This document shows, one piece after another, positions 30,250 to 39,576 of a DNA stretch of 64,000 bases (the first letter of the stretch is position 1; each line of letters opens with the position of its first letter). The notes beneath the pieces were generated by a model. The model did no database searches and was not told the origin of the DNA. It saw only the letters and a program-made list of their open reading frames with translations. The position numbers were made by a program, and so were the translations under genes. Source of the DNA: Hyphomicrobiales bacterium (lineage in GTDB: Bacteria > Pseudomonadota > Alphaproteobacteria > JAPOUT01); assembly GCA_026708545.1 (NCBI GenBank), contig JAPOUT010000109.1, forward strand, positions 65,921-129,920, written 5' to 3'.

Positions 30250-32030
30250 TGCCAACGCCAGCCTTGATCGCCCTAACGCAGAAAGGCGCAACAACGGCGC
30301 AACGTTTATTGCAAATTTTTCCAGATGCAGAGATACACGCGCGCGAAGGTCGTGTCGCGGACGCGCATAGTTATTTCTCGAGCATTAAGGAGGTATTGCC
30401 CGTGCTGTTTGCGCGCGGCATTCCCATAGTTGCGTTTTGTTCAACTGGGATTATCATCCGCGCGCTTGCGCCAACATTAAACGAAAAGCATGCCGAGCCA
30501 CCAGTATTAGCGCTAAGTGAGGACGGCAACCGAATCGTTCCGCTGCTAGGCGGACATCGAGGCGGTCATACGCTCGCACAAGAAATCGCTGAATATCTCG
30601 GAGGTTGGATTGCCTCGACCGGAGCGGGAGAAAATCGTTTTGGCGTGATGCTGGATGCGCCGCCTGTCGGCTACCACCTCTCGAACGCTTCAGATTATCC
30701 GGCGTTCGTTGCCCGGTTATTGCAACAAGAGGGCGTGCGCCTAGAACGAGACGATGACACCCCTCCTCCCCTGTGGTTAACGCAATCCCGTTTACCATGG
30801 AAGAAGACGGCAGAGATGTCAATTCACGTCACCCTTAAGGAAGGACAGGGAAGTTCGAAGCGGCTTGTCTACCATCCCCGAACACTGCTCCTGGGAATTG
30901 GTTGCGAGCGCGGCATTGATGCAGATGAATTGCTTGCGCTAGTGAACGGGGTATTGCGCCGTGAAAGTTTATCGCGTGATTCAATCGCGGCAATTGTGTC
31001 GGTGGATATAAAAATGGATGAGTCCGCATTGATTCACTTGGGGGAAATATTGGATGTTCCTGTTCGTTTTTTTTCCGTGGAGCAGCTGGAGCACGAGACT
31101 CCGCGCTTAAAGAATCCTTCGGAAGAGGTTTTTGCGGCAATTGGATGTCATGGCGTTGCCGAGGCGTCTGCGTTGGCGGGAGCCGGCGAAAGTGGTGTAT
31201 TGTTAATTGAGAAAAACAAGAGTGCACGGGCAACTTGTGCGATTGCGAGGGCGGACAAACCGGTAGATATCGAAAATGTTGGGCGTAGACGCGGCAATCT
31301 TGTGATTGTGGGCATGGGGCCGGGAGGTTCAGCGATGCGTTCGAAGGAAGCAGAACAATCGCTGGCAATGGCAAGTGACATTGTCGGCTACCATTTGTAT
31401 TTGCGCTTGCTTAATCCTCTGACGAAAGGCAAGCGACTACACAGTTTTGAACTTGGAGAAGAACAAGCCCGCGCAAAAAAGGCATTGGAGCTAGCCGGGG
31501 ACGGCCGCGACGTTGTGCTGGTATCTTCTGGGGATGCAGGAATTTATGCAATGGCATCGCCCTTGTTCGAGATTCTTGAAGCACACAGGAATCGTGGATT
31601 TACACTACGGGTTGTTCCGGGAATTTCGGCAATGCAGGCTGCGGCGGCGCGGAGCGGTGCGCCGCTCGGGCATGATTTTGCGGTGATTTCGCTTTCAGAT
31701 TTGCTCACGCCCTGGGAACAGATAGAGAAACGTTTATCGGCGGCATTAGAGGGTGACTTTGTGATTGCCATGTATAATCCTGTTTCGAAACGCCGAGGCC
31801 ATCGATTGACACGCGTGTTGGAATTATTACGCTCAACTCGCACCTTGACGACTCCCGTTGTGATTGCACGTAATCTTGGGCGTGAAAACGAACGCGTTCG
31901 CATCGTTACATTGGAAGAAATCAACGTGGACGAGATTGACATGATGACTCTTCTGTTGATTGGTTCATCAAAAACTCGTTGTTTCGACAACTGGGTTTAT
32001 ACACCGAGAGGATATTCGGAGGAAGTATGA
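30249..32030 (+). CDS. CbiG - CobJ/CbiH fusion (cobalt-precorrin-5A hydrolase + precorrin-3B C17-methyltransferase)
   Basis: One ORF: CbiG N/mid region (CSTGIIIRALAP, VPLLGGHRGG), CobE/CbiG-C region (LLLGIGCERGIDADEL...AAIGCHGVAEASAL), then a full CobJ methylase (LVIVGMGPGGSAMRSKEAEQSL...VSSGDAGIYAMASPLFE...FVIAMYNPVSKRR). Confidence 0.9.
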   Translation: MPTPALIALTQKGATTAQRLLQIFPDAEIHAREGRVADAHSYFSSIKEVLPVLFARGIPIVAFCSTGIIIRALAPTLNEKHAEPPVLALSEDGNRIVPLLGGHRGGHTLAQEIAEYLGGWIASTGAGENRFGVMLDAPPVGYHLSNASDYPAFVARLLQQEGVRLERDDDTPPPLWLTQSRLPWKKTAEMSIHVTLKEGQGSSKRLVYHPRTLLLGIGCERGIDADELLALVNGVLRRESLSRDSIAAIVSVDIKMDESALIHLGEILDVPVRFFSVEQLEHETPRLKNPSEEVFAAIGCHGVAEASALAGAGESGVLLIEKNKSARATCAIARADKPVDIENVGRRRGNLVIVGMGPGGSAMRSKEAEQSLAMASDIVGYHLYLRLLNPLTKGKRLHSFELGEEQARAKKALELAGDGRDVVLVSSGDAGIYAMASPLFEILEAHRNRGFTLRVVPGISAMQAAAARSGAPLGHDFAVISLSDLLTPWEQIEKRLSAALEGDFVIAMYNPVSKRRGHRLTRVLELLRSTRTLTTPVVIARNLGRENERVRIVTLEEINVDEIDMMTLLLIGSSKTRCFDNWVYTPRGYSEEV

Positions 32031-32827
32031 CGGTACATTTCATTGGAGCAGGACCGGGCGCTGCGGATTTACTGACTTTGCGGGCTAAAGATTTAATTGC
32101 CTCGGCCGAACTGGTTCTGTATGCGGGCTCACTGGTTCCTAAGGAGGTGCTTGCGCACGCGCGAACGGATGCGTGTGTGGTCGACAGCGCGCCTTTGACG
32201 CTCGACGAGATTATCGCACAGATGTCATCGGCACATGCAGAAGGCAAGGATGTTGCGCGAGTGCATTCCGGAGACCCGTCTTTGTATGGCGCGATTGGGG
32301 AACAGATGCGGCGCCTCCGCGCGCTGGGGATTAATTATGACGTGACACCCGGGGTTCCCGCATATGCAGCTGCCGCAGCGGCATTGTGCGTGGAGTTAAC
32401 CTTACCGGATGTGAGTCAGAGTATTGTGCTAACCCGAACGCAAGGTAAGGCTTCAGCGATGCCGAAACGCGAGTCACTGGATATTTTTGCCGCTACAGGA
32501 TCAACTTTGGCAATACATTTGTCCATTCGAAATTTGTCTAAAGTTTGCCGTACTCTCGAGCCTCATTACGGGAACAATTGCCCGACCGTAGTTGCGTATC
32601 GTGTTGGTTGGGAGGACGAAGCGTTTGTTCGCGGAACGCTGGAATCGATAGTTTCGCTTGTTCGTCCGTTGAAAATTACGCGCACAGCATTGATATTGGT
32701 CGGACGCGTTTTAGAAGATGTGAATTTTTCGGACAGCCGTTTGTATGACGAAACGCACGTGCATGTGCTACGGCCGAAGCGGAAGCCTAACGCAGTTGCC
32801 CGGTCACCCAATCGAAAGCCTCGTTAA
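32027..32827 (+). CDS. cobM: Precorrin-4 / cobalt-precorrin-4 C11-methyltransferase
   Basis: MTVHFIGAGPGAADLLTLRAKDLIASAELVLYAGSLVPKEVL, RVHSGDPSLYGAIGEQMRRL. Confidence 0.93.
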   Translation: MTVHFIGAGPGAADLLTLRAKDLIASAELVLYAGSLVPKEVLAHARTDACVVDSAPLTLDEIIAQMSSAHAEGKDVARVHSGDPSLYGAIGEQMRRLRALGINYDVTPGVPAYAAAAAALCVELTLPDVSQSIVLTRTQGKASAMPKRESLDIFAATGSTLAIHLSIRNLSKVCRTLEPHYGNNCPTVVAYRVGWEDEAFVRGTLESIVSLVRPLKITRTALILVGRVLEDVNFSDSRLYDETHVHVLRPKRKPNAVARSPNRKPR

Positions 32828-33545
32828 CATTTTTAACTCGCGTGCCAGGGACAGGTGGAGGCGATGCGAGCATCCGTACGGGAATGCCTAATTCTCTTGC
32901 GGCATCGATTTTTGCGCGCATCGCATTACCGCCAGAGTTCTTACTCACCAACAACTCAATGTTCCACTTTTGCAGCAAAGCGCGCTCATTTTTTAACTCG
33001 AAAGGTCCTCTCTCCAGCAACAACTCTCCCGAAGGAAAATGTTGTTTGAATGTCAGACCATCGGAGAAGCTTGACGCTTCGATGGACCGTACAAGAAAAA
33101 AAACATCTTGTCGTGTTATGAAAGCCTCTAATCCCCGCGATCCTATTGATACGAAAACCCTAGCACTTGGAGGCAGGCTCGTCGCTATCTCTTCCAAAGA
33201 GCCGAATTGTTGCCACTCATCACCGGCTTGCGCCACCCAAGGTTCTCGATGCAATTGTGCACGGGGGATATTGCAGTTTTGAGCCGCCGCAGCGGCATTT
33301 CTCGAGATTTTCGTTGCATGGGGATGGGTTGCATCAAGCAACAAATCAATGCTGTTCTCCTGTAGGAAGCGTTCAAGTCCGGTAACACCGCCGAATCCCC
33401 CTCTCCTAACATTTCCACCGACACGAACGGCCTTGTGTGTGCGCCCGGCAAGCGAGTAAAAAATTTCGAGTCCTTGGCATTTGTGCAGGTTTTGCGCGAG
33501 TTCCCGGGCCTCAATGGTTCCGCCCAAAAGGAGGAGACGTGTCAT
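32787..33545 (-). CDS. cobK: Precorrin-6A / cobalt-precorrin-6A reductase
   Basis: RLLLLGGTIEARELAQNL, DLLLDATHPHATKISRNAAAAA, VSKNSGGNAMRAKIDAARELGIPVRML. Confidence 0.92.
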   Translation of the reverse strand: MTRLLLLGGTIEARELAQNLHKCQGLEIFYSLAGRTHKAVRVGGNVRRGGFGGVTGLERFLQENSIDLLLDATHPHATKISRNAAAAAQNCNIPRAQLHREPWVAQAGDEWQQFGSLEEIATSLPPSARVFVSIGSRGLEAFITRQDVFFLVRSIEASSFSDGLTFKQHFPSGELLLERGPFELKNERALLQKWNIELLVSKNSGGNAMRAKIDAARELGIPVRMLASPPPVPGTRVKNVNEAFDWVTGQLR

Positions 33546-34594
33546 TCGGCGCGTCCGATGAGGATGCCGCTACGGTTAATAACGAGCAATTCAACCGCGG
33601 TGCTTTCAGGCAGCATGGTGACGACGCGTTTATGTGCAGCAGATGCGATGGCATCGCCGATATTGAGGCCCTCGCACATAAGAAGCACTTCGCCGATACT
33701 TTCGGCACCTTTGATGCGTTGTACAAGCGATTCACTCGCGCCAGCGTTTTTTGCCAACACCGCAAGGAAGTAGAAATCAATATTTGAACGCCTCGAATGC
33801 AGGTCGTTTGCGCCGTTCGCAAGTTTAGAGATTTTGCCCGCACCACCGGCGATAGTAACGCGTTCAACCGGATGCTTACGCAGATATTTGAGAAAACCGC
33901 CGACAAAATCACCCATGTCGATGGTCGCCGTTTCATCAAGCCCGTGCTTGCGCAATAAAGCTTCGGAAAGTTTACCTGTTGCAGCTCCGATGTGTTGAAT
34001 GCCTGCGGCTCGTGCTACATCAATGCCTTGCTGGATAGAGTGTATCCAAGCAGAACACGAGTAAGGGATAACAATGCCGGTTGTTCCAAGGATAGAGAGT
34101 CCGCCTTTAATTCCGAGTTTTGGATTCCAGGTTTTCTGCGCGAGTTCTTCACCCCCGGGTACGGCAATTTCGATAATAACGTCATCGCCACCTTCTCGTT
34201 TGATTGCGTTCTGAATCATTTGACGCGGTGCCGGGTTGATAGCGGGCTCCCCAACATCAAGTGGCAAACCCATGCGGGTAACGGTGCCGACGCCCTCGCC
34301 TGCTCGAAACGACACGCCCGAACCGGTCGCACCGTGCTCAACACTCACGACCACCATGGCTTGATGCGTGACATCCGGATCATCGCCTGCGTCCTTGATG
34401 ATTCCCGCTGTGCAACGTTTGCCTTCACGTTGTTTGAGTGCAATGACAAAAACGGGGCGCTTGCCGTTGTCGAGTTCGATCTCGACCGAATCGGGAAAAT
34501 TGCCACCCCGGAGCGCGCGGAAGGCTGCAACAGCGGCGGCGGTTGCACACGCCCCCGTGGTCCAACCGCGACGTAACCTTGTTTCATTTTTCAT
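33542..34594 (-). CDS. cbiD: Cobalt-precorrin-5B (C1)-methyltransferase CbiD
   Basis: LRRGWTTGACATAAAVAAFRAL, VPGGEELAQKTWNPKLGIKGGLSILGTTGIVIPYS, VTIAGGAGKISKLANG. Confidence 0.94.
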   Translation of the reverse strand: MKNETRLRRGWTTGACATAAAVAAFRALRGGNFPDSVEIELDNGKRPVFVIALKQREGKRCTAGIIKDAGDDPDVTHQAMVVVSVEHGATGSGVSFRAGEGVGTVTRMGLPLDVGEPAINPAPRQMIQNAIKREGGDDVIIEIAVPGGEELAQKTWNPKLGIKGGLSILGTTGIVIPYSCSAWIHSIQQGIDVARAAGIQHIGAATGKLSEALLRKHGLDETATIDMGDFVGGFLKYLRKHPVERVTIAGGAGKISKLANGANDLHSRRSNIDFYFLAVLAKNAGASESLVQRIKGAESIGEVLLMCEGLNIGDAIASAAHKRVVTMLPESTAVELLVINRSGILIGRAE

Positions 34595-34618
34595 ATTTGC
34601 ATTCTTGCATATTGTGTT

Positions 34619-36019
34619 GTGTCATTCCATTCTATCACTTTATTTCTGGAGGTTAATATTAGGAGATTTGCCCGCGGATTGATGATAGCCGCGCCCTGTT
34701 CGGGTGCCGGGAAGAGTTTGGTAACTCTGTGCCTGCTGTCCGGATTTGCGCGTCGGGGTGTAGCGCTTTCTTCCGTAAAAATCGGTCCCGATTACATTGA
34801 TACAGCCTTTCACAGAGAGGCTAGCAGGGGCGTATGCGTTAACCTAGATGGCTGGGCGATGCGCGCAGGTGTATTGCGCGAGATGGCCGCATTTGCGTCA
34901 ATGGACGCGGACCTGCTGCTTGCGGAAGGAGTTATGGGCCTGTTTGACGGTGCACGAGATGGCACCGGTTCGAGCGCCGATGTTGCAGCCGCAACAGGCT
35001 GGAATATTATATTGGTTGTGGACGGACGTGGCACGGGGCGTTCGATTGGTGCGTTACTGGAAGGTTTTGCAAACTTTCGCAAAGATGTTTGCGTAAGTGG
35101 GGTGCTGTTAAACCGTGTGCGTTCCCCATTACATCGAAAGCTTTTAGAGCAAGGTTGTCACGACGCCAACGTAGAAGTCTTGGGGGCAATTCCAGAGGAT
35201 GCTGGACTCCATCTGCCCCATCGACATTTGGGATTGGTTCAAGCTGCCGAACATCCCGACTTGAAAGCGTTGTTACGTCGAGGAGCGGATATTGCCGAAA
35301 AACATGTCGATATGGAGCGCTTGCTGGCCTTGGCGGTCCCGTTGAAGAACGCCCCCTCTCCAAAACCCCATGCGCCGTTTTTGCCACCGGCACAACGTAT
35401 TGCGGTTGCGAAAGACACTGCCTTTGCCTTTACTTATCCGGGTTGGTTTGCCGCATGGCGTGATGCAGGAGCCGAAATTTCTTTTTTTTCGCCTCTCAGT
35501 GATGAGTCTCCCTGCGAAAACTGTGACTTCATCTTTCTGCCAGGCGGCTATCCCGAACTCCATGCGGCGCAGATTGCAAGCGCATCAAATTTCTTGGGTG
35601 GATTACGGTCAGCGCAGAAAAGAGGCGTGATGATTTACGGCGAATGCGGCGGTTATATTGTTCTCGGCAAAGGACTTACAGACGAACACGGCGAGCGGCA
35701 TGCGTTTGCCGGACTCTTACCTTTGGAAACTCGCTTTAAGGGAGAACGCACACTTGGTTACCGAAACGCCCGTTTGCTTGCGGACGGTTTCCTAGGTGCG
35801 AAGGGAAACAGTTTCCGTGGCCATGAGTTTCATTTTGTCGAGGAAAGAACCCGAACCAACGGCTTCCCTCCCCCGCTATTCGAGATCGCCCCGCCTGATT
35901 TTGCCGGAGAGGTAGTCACCATCTTTGACACCGGTATGCGTGCAGGCAAGGTGATGGGATCGTTCCTCCATCTTATCGATTGTCACGCTCCCTCCTTGAC
36001 AGATGCGATTTTGCCATAG
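34619..36019 (+). CDS. cobB: Cobyrinate a,c-diamide synthase (start uncertain; domain begins near 34658-34682)
   Basis: RGLMIAAPCSGAGKSLVTLCLL P-loop, KIGPDYIDTAFH, glutaminase-type GECGGYIVLGKGL. Confidence 0.92.
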   Translation: MSFHSITLFLEVNIRRFARGLMIAAPCSGAGKSLVTLCLLSGFARRGVALSSVKIGPDYIDTAFHREASRGVCVNLDGWAMRAGVLREMAAFASMDADLLLAEGVMGLFDGARDGTGSSADVAAATGWNIILVVDGRGTGRSIGALLEGFANFRKDVCVSGVLLNRVRSPLHRKLLEQGCHDANVEVLGAIPEDAGLHLPHRHLGLVQAAEHPDLKALLRRGADIAEKHVDMERLLALAVPLKNAPSPKPHAPFLPPAQRIAVAKDTAFAFTYPGWFAAWRDAGAEISFFSPLSDESPCENCDFIFLPGGYPELHAAQIASASNFLGGLRSAQKRGVMIYGECGGYIVLGKGLTDEHGERHAFAGLLPLETRFKGERTLGYRNARLLADGFLGAKGNSFRGHEFHFVEERTRTNGFPPPLFEIAPPDFAGEVVTIFDTGMRAGKVMGSFLHLIDCHAPSLTDAILP

Positions 36020-36680
36020 AGGAAAAAAGATTGAGGCATCGATCCATCCATGCCTGCAGAGGCTCATCGGCACCTATGACGTCTTTGTTTGAAACAAGAC
36101 GCGCCCATTGCAATGACGCAAATAAAATGTAATCGGAGAAAACAGGGGTTTCACCACCGAAGAACTTTGCACGTTCGAGTGCTTTGCTCGCGGGCATCAG
36201 AGCGTCGCGAGCGGATTGAATACCTGCATCGGCGTTTGAGGCAAGTTCTTCAAGTGTTTTACCGAAACGTTTTTCCCGTGATGTCCGGAAGTATTCCGTG
36301 TCTCTATTGTCGATGCAATCAAGGACCTCTCGCATGAGTGCCGGCGCGAAGAGTCTGTGAACACTGAGTTCAACCCAGTTTTTGAAGAACCCGTTGAATG
36401 CGACACCCCGCTCGCCGCCAAACAAAGACTCTCCGTCCGAAAAGTTCTCTTCGAGGTATGTCGCGATGTGCCAGGAGTCGAAAATCATCTTACCGTCATG
36501 TTCGAGTATGGGAACACTCTTCCACGGCTCCCCTGTATGGGGGATATCTGCGATTTCGCCGAAACGCACGGGCACGATTTGTGCGGTGACACCCTTGTGC
36601 GCGAGCGCCATTCGCGCGCGCCAACCGAAAGGACTGAAATGAAGTCCATCGCGTCCAACGAGGTCATAAAGTTTAATCAT
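35973..36680 (-). CDS. Glutathione S-transferase family protein
   Basis: From ATG at 36680: MIKLYDLVGRDGLHFSPFGWRARMALAHKG, KSVPILEHDGKMIFDSWHIATYLEENF. Confidence 0.87.
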   Translation of the reverse strand: MIKLYDLVGRDGLHFSPFGWRARMALAHKGVTAQIVPVRFGEIADIPHTGEPWKSVPILEHDGKMIFDSWHIATYLEENFSDGESLFGGERGVAFNGFFKNWVELSVHRLFAPALMREVLDCIDNRDTEYFRTSREKRFGKTLEELASNADAGIQSARDALMPASKALERAKFFGGETPVFSDYILFASLQWARLVSNKDVIGADEPLQAWMDRCLNLFSSMAKSHLSRRERDNR

Positions 36681-36693
36681 GTGTGTATACTCC

Positions 36694-38085
36694 TTAGTAT
36701 GCGTATTGTGTGAAGATGTTTGTGACGTTGCCGTTCCATTTGCCATGATAGCACTCGAGCAGTTCCTGTGCGAGATTTTGCTCTCGTGCAAGTGTTTCCT
36801 CGACGGGATGGAGGAAATGGGTTTCGTCATTGCCGTTGCTGTCGAAATTAGCACGTGCCTTGAGACCGTTGCGTGAGAGTTCGACAAATTTCCGTGCCCA
36901 TTTGACAAGAGGCTCGCCGCGCAGAAGAGTCGAAAGACCGTCTTTGGGAACTTGCTGGCGCATCTGGTTTCGGTCGGATGCGCTCCATTCGCGCACCATC
37001 TGCCAAGCGGCATCAAGGGCGTTGTCATCATAGAGAAGTCCGACCCAGAAGGCCGGGAGTGCACACAGTTGCCTCCACGGCCCGCTATCGGCGCCTCGCA
37101 TTTCGAGGAAACGCTTGAGCCGTGCTTCGGGGAAAATGGTCGTGAGATGATTTGCCCAATCGGCTTCGTTAGGACGTTCGCCTTCCAAACCGGGAAGTTT
37201 TCCTTCAAGGAAATCCCGAAAGGATTTGCCTGCAACGTCAATATATTGGCTGTCTCGATGGACAAAATAGAGAGGGACGTCAAGGGCATATTCCGCGTAT
37301 TTTGCAAATCCGAAATCAGGAGCGAAGGCCTGGTCGAGCATGCCGGTTCGTTGCTCGTCAGTGTGGAGCCAGAGTTGAGAACGATAGGACTGGTATCCGG
37401 TCGGCTTACCGTCGGCAAAGGGAGAATTTGCGAATATTGCCGTTGCTATGGGTTGTAGTGCGAGGGCAACGCGAAGTTTTTTGATCATGTCAGTTTCACT
37501 GGAGAAATCGAGATTAACCTGTACGGTACAGGTTCGAAACATCATATCTCGTCCCTGGCTTTGGATTTTTTCCATGTATTTTTCAATGATGCGATATCTG
37601 CCTTTTGGCATGCGGGGAACATCCTTGAGAGCCCAGTGCGGGCAGAATCCGAGTCCGAGGAATCCGATACCGAGCGTTTGCGCGATCGCACGCACCTGCT
37701 CGAGATGAGAGTTGACTTCGTCGCAGGTCTGATGAAGGGTTCTTAACATGGCGCCGGAAAGTTCGAGTTGCCCGCCGGGTTCCAGCGAGATGTTCGCACC
37801 ATTTTTGCCGTTTGGCAGTTTTTGCTCGAGTCCAATGATATTATCCCCTTCGTAATGGGGATTCCAGCCGAATTGTTGCAGTCGATTCAGGAGCGTTTGA
37901 ATGCCGCCCTCCCCTTCGTAGGGAACAGGTGAAAAGTCTTTTTCAAAAAAACCGAATTTTTCATGCTCCGTCCCAATCCACCATTGCTCTTTCGGCTTGC
38001 ACCCACGTTCGAAATACTCGACCAAAGCGTCAAAACCATTGAGCGGTTCACTATCTCCTTGTGCGAGAACGCTCATGCGGCACAC
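36694..38085 (-). CDS. gshA: Glutamate-cysteine ligase
   Basis: IGTEHEKFGFFEKDFSPVPYEGEGGI, GANISLEPGGQLELSGA, RTCTVQVNLDF, EMRGADSG. Confidence 0.93.
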   Translation of the reverse strand: MCRMSVLAQGDSEPLNGFDALVEYFERGCKPKEQWWIGTEHEKFGFFEKDFSPVPYEGEGGIQTLLNRLQQFGWNPHYEGDNIIGLEQKLPNGKNGANISLEPGGQLELSGAMLRTLHQTCDEVNSHLEQVRAIAQTLGIGFLGLGFCPHWALKDVPRMPKGRYRIIEKYMEKIQSQGRDMMFRTCTVQVNLDFSSETDMIKKLRVALALQPIATAIFANSPFADGKPTGYQSYRSQLWLHTDEQRTGMLDQAFAPDFGFAKYAEYALDVPLYFVHRDSQYIDVAGKSFRDFLEGKLPGLEGERPNEADWANHLTTIFPEARLKRFLEMRGADSGPWRQLCALPAFWVGLLYDDNALDAAWQMVREWSASDRNQMRQQVPKDGLSTLLRGEPLVKWARKFVELSRNGLKARANFDSNGNDETHFLHPVEETLAREQNLAQELLECYHGKWNGNVTNIFTQYAY

Positions 38086-38657
38086 TTTCGTGCAACTTCG
38101 ACGCCGGCGGCCTGAAGCAACTCAAGGGTTTCGCGCATCGGCAGCCCTGATGCTCCCGAGAAAGACCCATCAAGTCTCCGCACGAAACGTTCGCCGGTTT
38201 TTTGTATTGCGTAAGCGCCTGCACGGTTGTTCCATTCGTTTGTGTCAAGATAAGATTCTATTTCATCGAGATGGAGTCGTTTGAAGGAAACGCGCGTAAC
38301 AGATGTCTTCGCGCCGATGGTGTTTCCATCACGCAGTACGCACACGGCGGTATGGACTCGATGCGCGGACCCCGAGAGGAGTTTTAGGATTTCACGAGCG
38401 TGGTCCCGGCTGCTTGGTTTGGAAAGAATGCGGCGTCCTTTCGCCACAACCGTATCAGCAGCAAGAATGGTTGCTCCTGCCCGAACATTGCTGATAGCCT
38501 CGGCTTTTGCTCGTGCCAACCGCATCGCTGTTTGTCTCGGCGTTTCTGTCTTCAAGGGTGTCTCATTGATACCTGCACCGATAACCTCGCCGGGCGGCAA
38601 ATCCAATTGCTGCAAGATATCGAGTCTTTGTTGTGACTCACTTGCGAGGATGAACAT
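38073..38657 (-). CDS. maf: Maf-family nucleotide pyrophosphatase
   Basis: FILASESQQRLDIL, ILAADTVVAKGRRILSKPSSRDHAREILKLLSG. Confidence 0.92.
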   Translation of the reverse strand: MFILASESQQRLDILQQLDLPPGEVIGAGINETPLKTETPRQTAMRLARAKAEAISNVRAGATILAADTVVAKGRRILSKPSSRDHAREILKLLSGSAHRVHTAVCVLRDGNTIGAKTSVTRVSFKRLHLDEIESYLDTNEWNNRAGAYAIQKTGERFVRRLDGSFSGASGLPMRETLELLQAAGVEVARKCAA

Positions 38658-38665
38658 GCCCGAAT

Positions 38666-38884
38666 TTACTTGTATCGATATGTAATGCGTCCTTTTGTGA
38701 GGTCGTACGGAGTCATTTCGACCAACACTTTGTCCCCGGGACGCACTCGGATGTAGTTTTTACGCATCTTTCCCGCCATGTGAGCGATAATTTCGTGCCC
38801 ATTATCGAGTTGGATTTTGAACATAGTGTTCGGTCGGGCTTCGATGACCGTGCCGGGAAACTCGAGGAATTCTTCTTTTGCCAT
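38666..38884 (-). CDS. infA: Translation initiation factor IF-1
   Basis: 72 aa; [63 protein letters not shown]. Confidence 0.98.
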   Translation of the reverse strand: MAKEEFLEFPGTVIEARPNTMFKIQLDNGHEIIAHMAGKMRKNYIRVRPGDKVLVEMTPYDLTKGRITYRYK

Positions 38885-38961
38885 AGATATTATTGGTTAT
38901 GTTGGAGAGATGTGATTGTGCTGGATTGTAAGTCTCTAACGAGAATCGTTATTTTGCAAGT

Positions 38962-39576
38962 CTATTGCTTTCCTTGCCGGAGTTGTTGGGGCGCATCAAG
39001 GGTGAAGAGTTGCTGATCAATGGGAACACCTTCGATGAGTTGCGAGAGCCTGACAAGGGTTTTTCTGCCTTGAGGGTCCGTGATGACCCACTGTCGCAGG
39101 GCGAGCGTGGGTTGGTCGAAGACGAGGGTGATTTCGCCCCTTTCGGAATTTTTATTGTCTCGAAGATGCAGGAGAATTTTGTCGGACTCTTGATAGAACC
39201 CCAAGATATCTGCGTTTCTTTCTATGTTGATATTATCGGCGAGGAGAAATGCAAGAGGAGTTTGTTCCAGAGGGTAGCGCTGTATGGAGTCCGGAAATTG
39301 TTCTTCGACAATATTGACCCATTTTCCGTTTGACACGACCGTAAGCGATCCTCGCGGAAAATACTCGAAGCGGATATGCCCGGGACGTTGCAGATAAAAG
39401 GCTCCGTCGCGGCGATGGCCCCTTGCATCAATTTGAGTGAATCTACCTTGTAGATGGACAAGTTCGTTGAAATAGCGGTTGATCTGCTCAATGGCTTGCG
39501 CTCGTCCGGACGGGTCCTGCGCAAAGGAAGGATTCGCAAAAAGAGCGAAACTTATAACAAGCAGTAAAACCCTCAC
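38962..39576 (-). CDS. lolA: Outer-membrane lipoprotein carrier protein LolA family
   Basis: Signal peptide; QGRFTQIDARGHRRDGAFYLQRPGHIRFEYFP. Confidence 0.87.
   Translation of the reverse strand: MRVLLLVISFALFANPSFAQDPSGRAQAIEQINRYFNELVHLQGRFTQIDARGHRRDGAFYLQRPGHIRFEYFPRGSLTVVSNGKWVNIVEEQFPDSIQRYPLEQTPLAFLLADNINIERNADILGFYQESDKILLHLRDNKNSERGEITLVFDQPTLALRQWVITDPQGRKTLVRLSQLIEGVPIDQQLFTLDAPQQLRQGKQ

Noticed and set aside
36681-37418. N-terminal part of the 481-aa ORF ahead of the GST gene
   Set aside because: Out-of-frame shadow within gshA; GST homology begins at ATG 36680.
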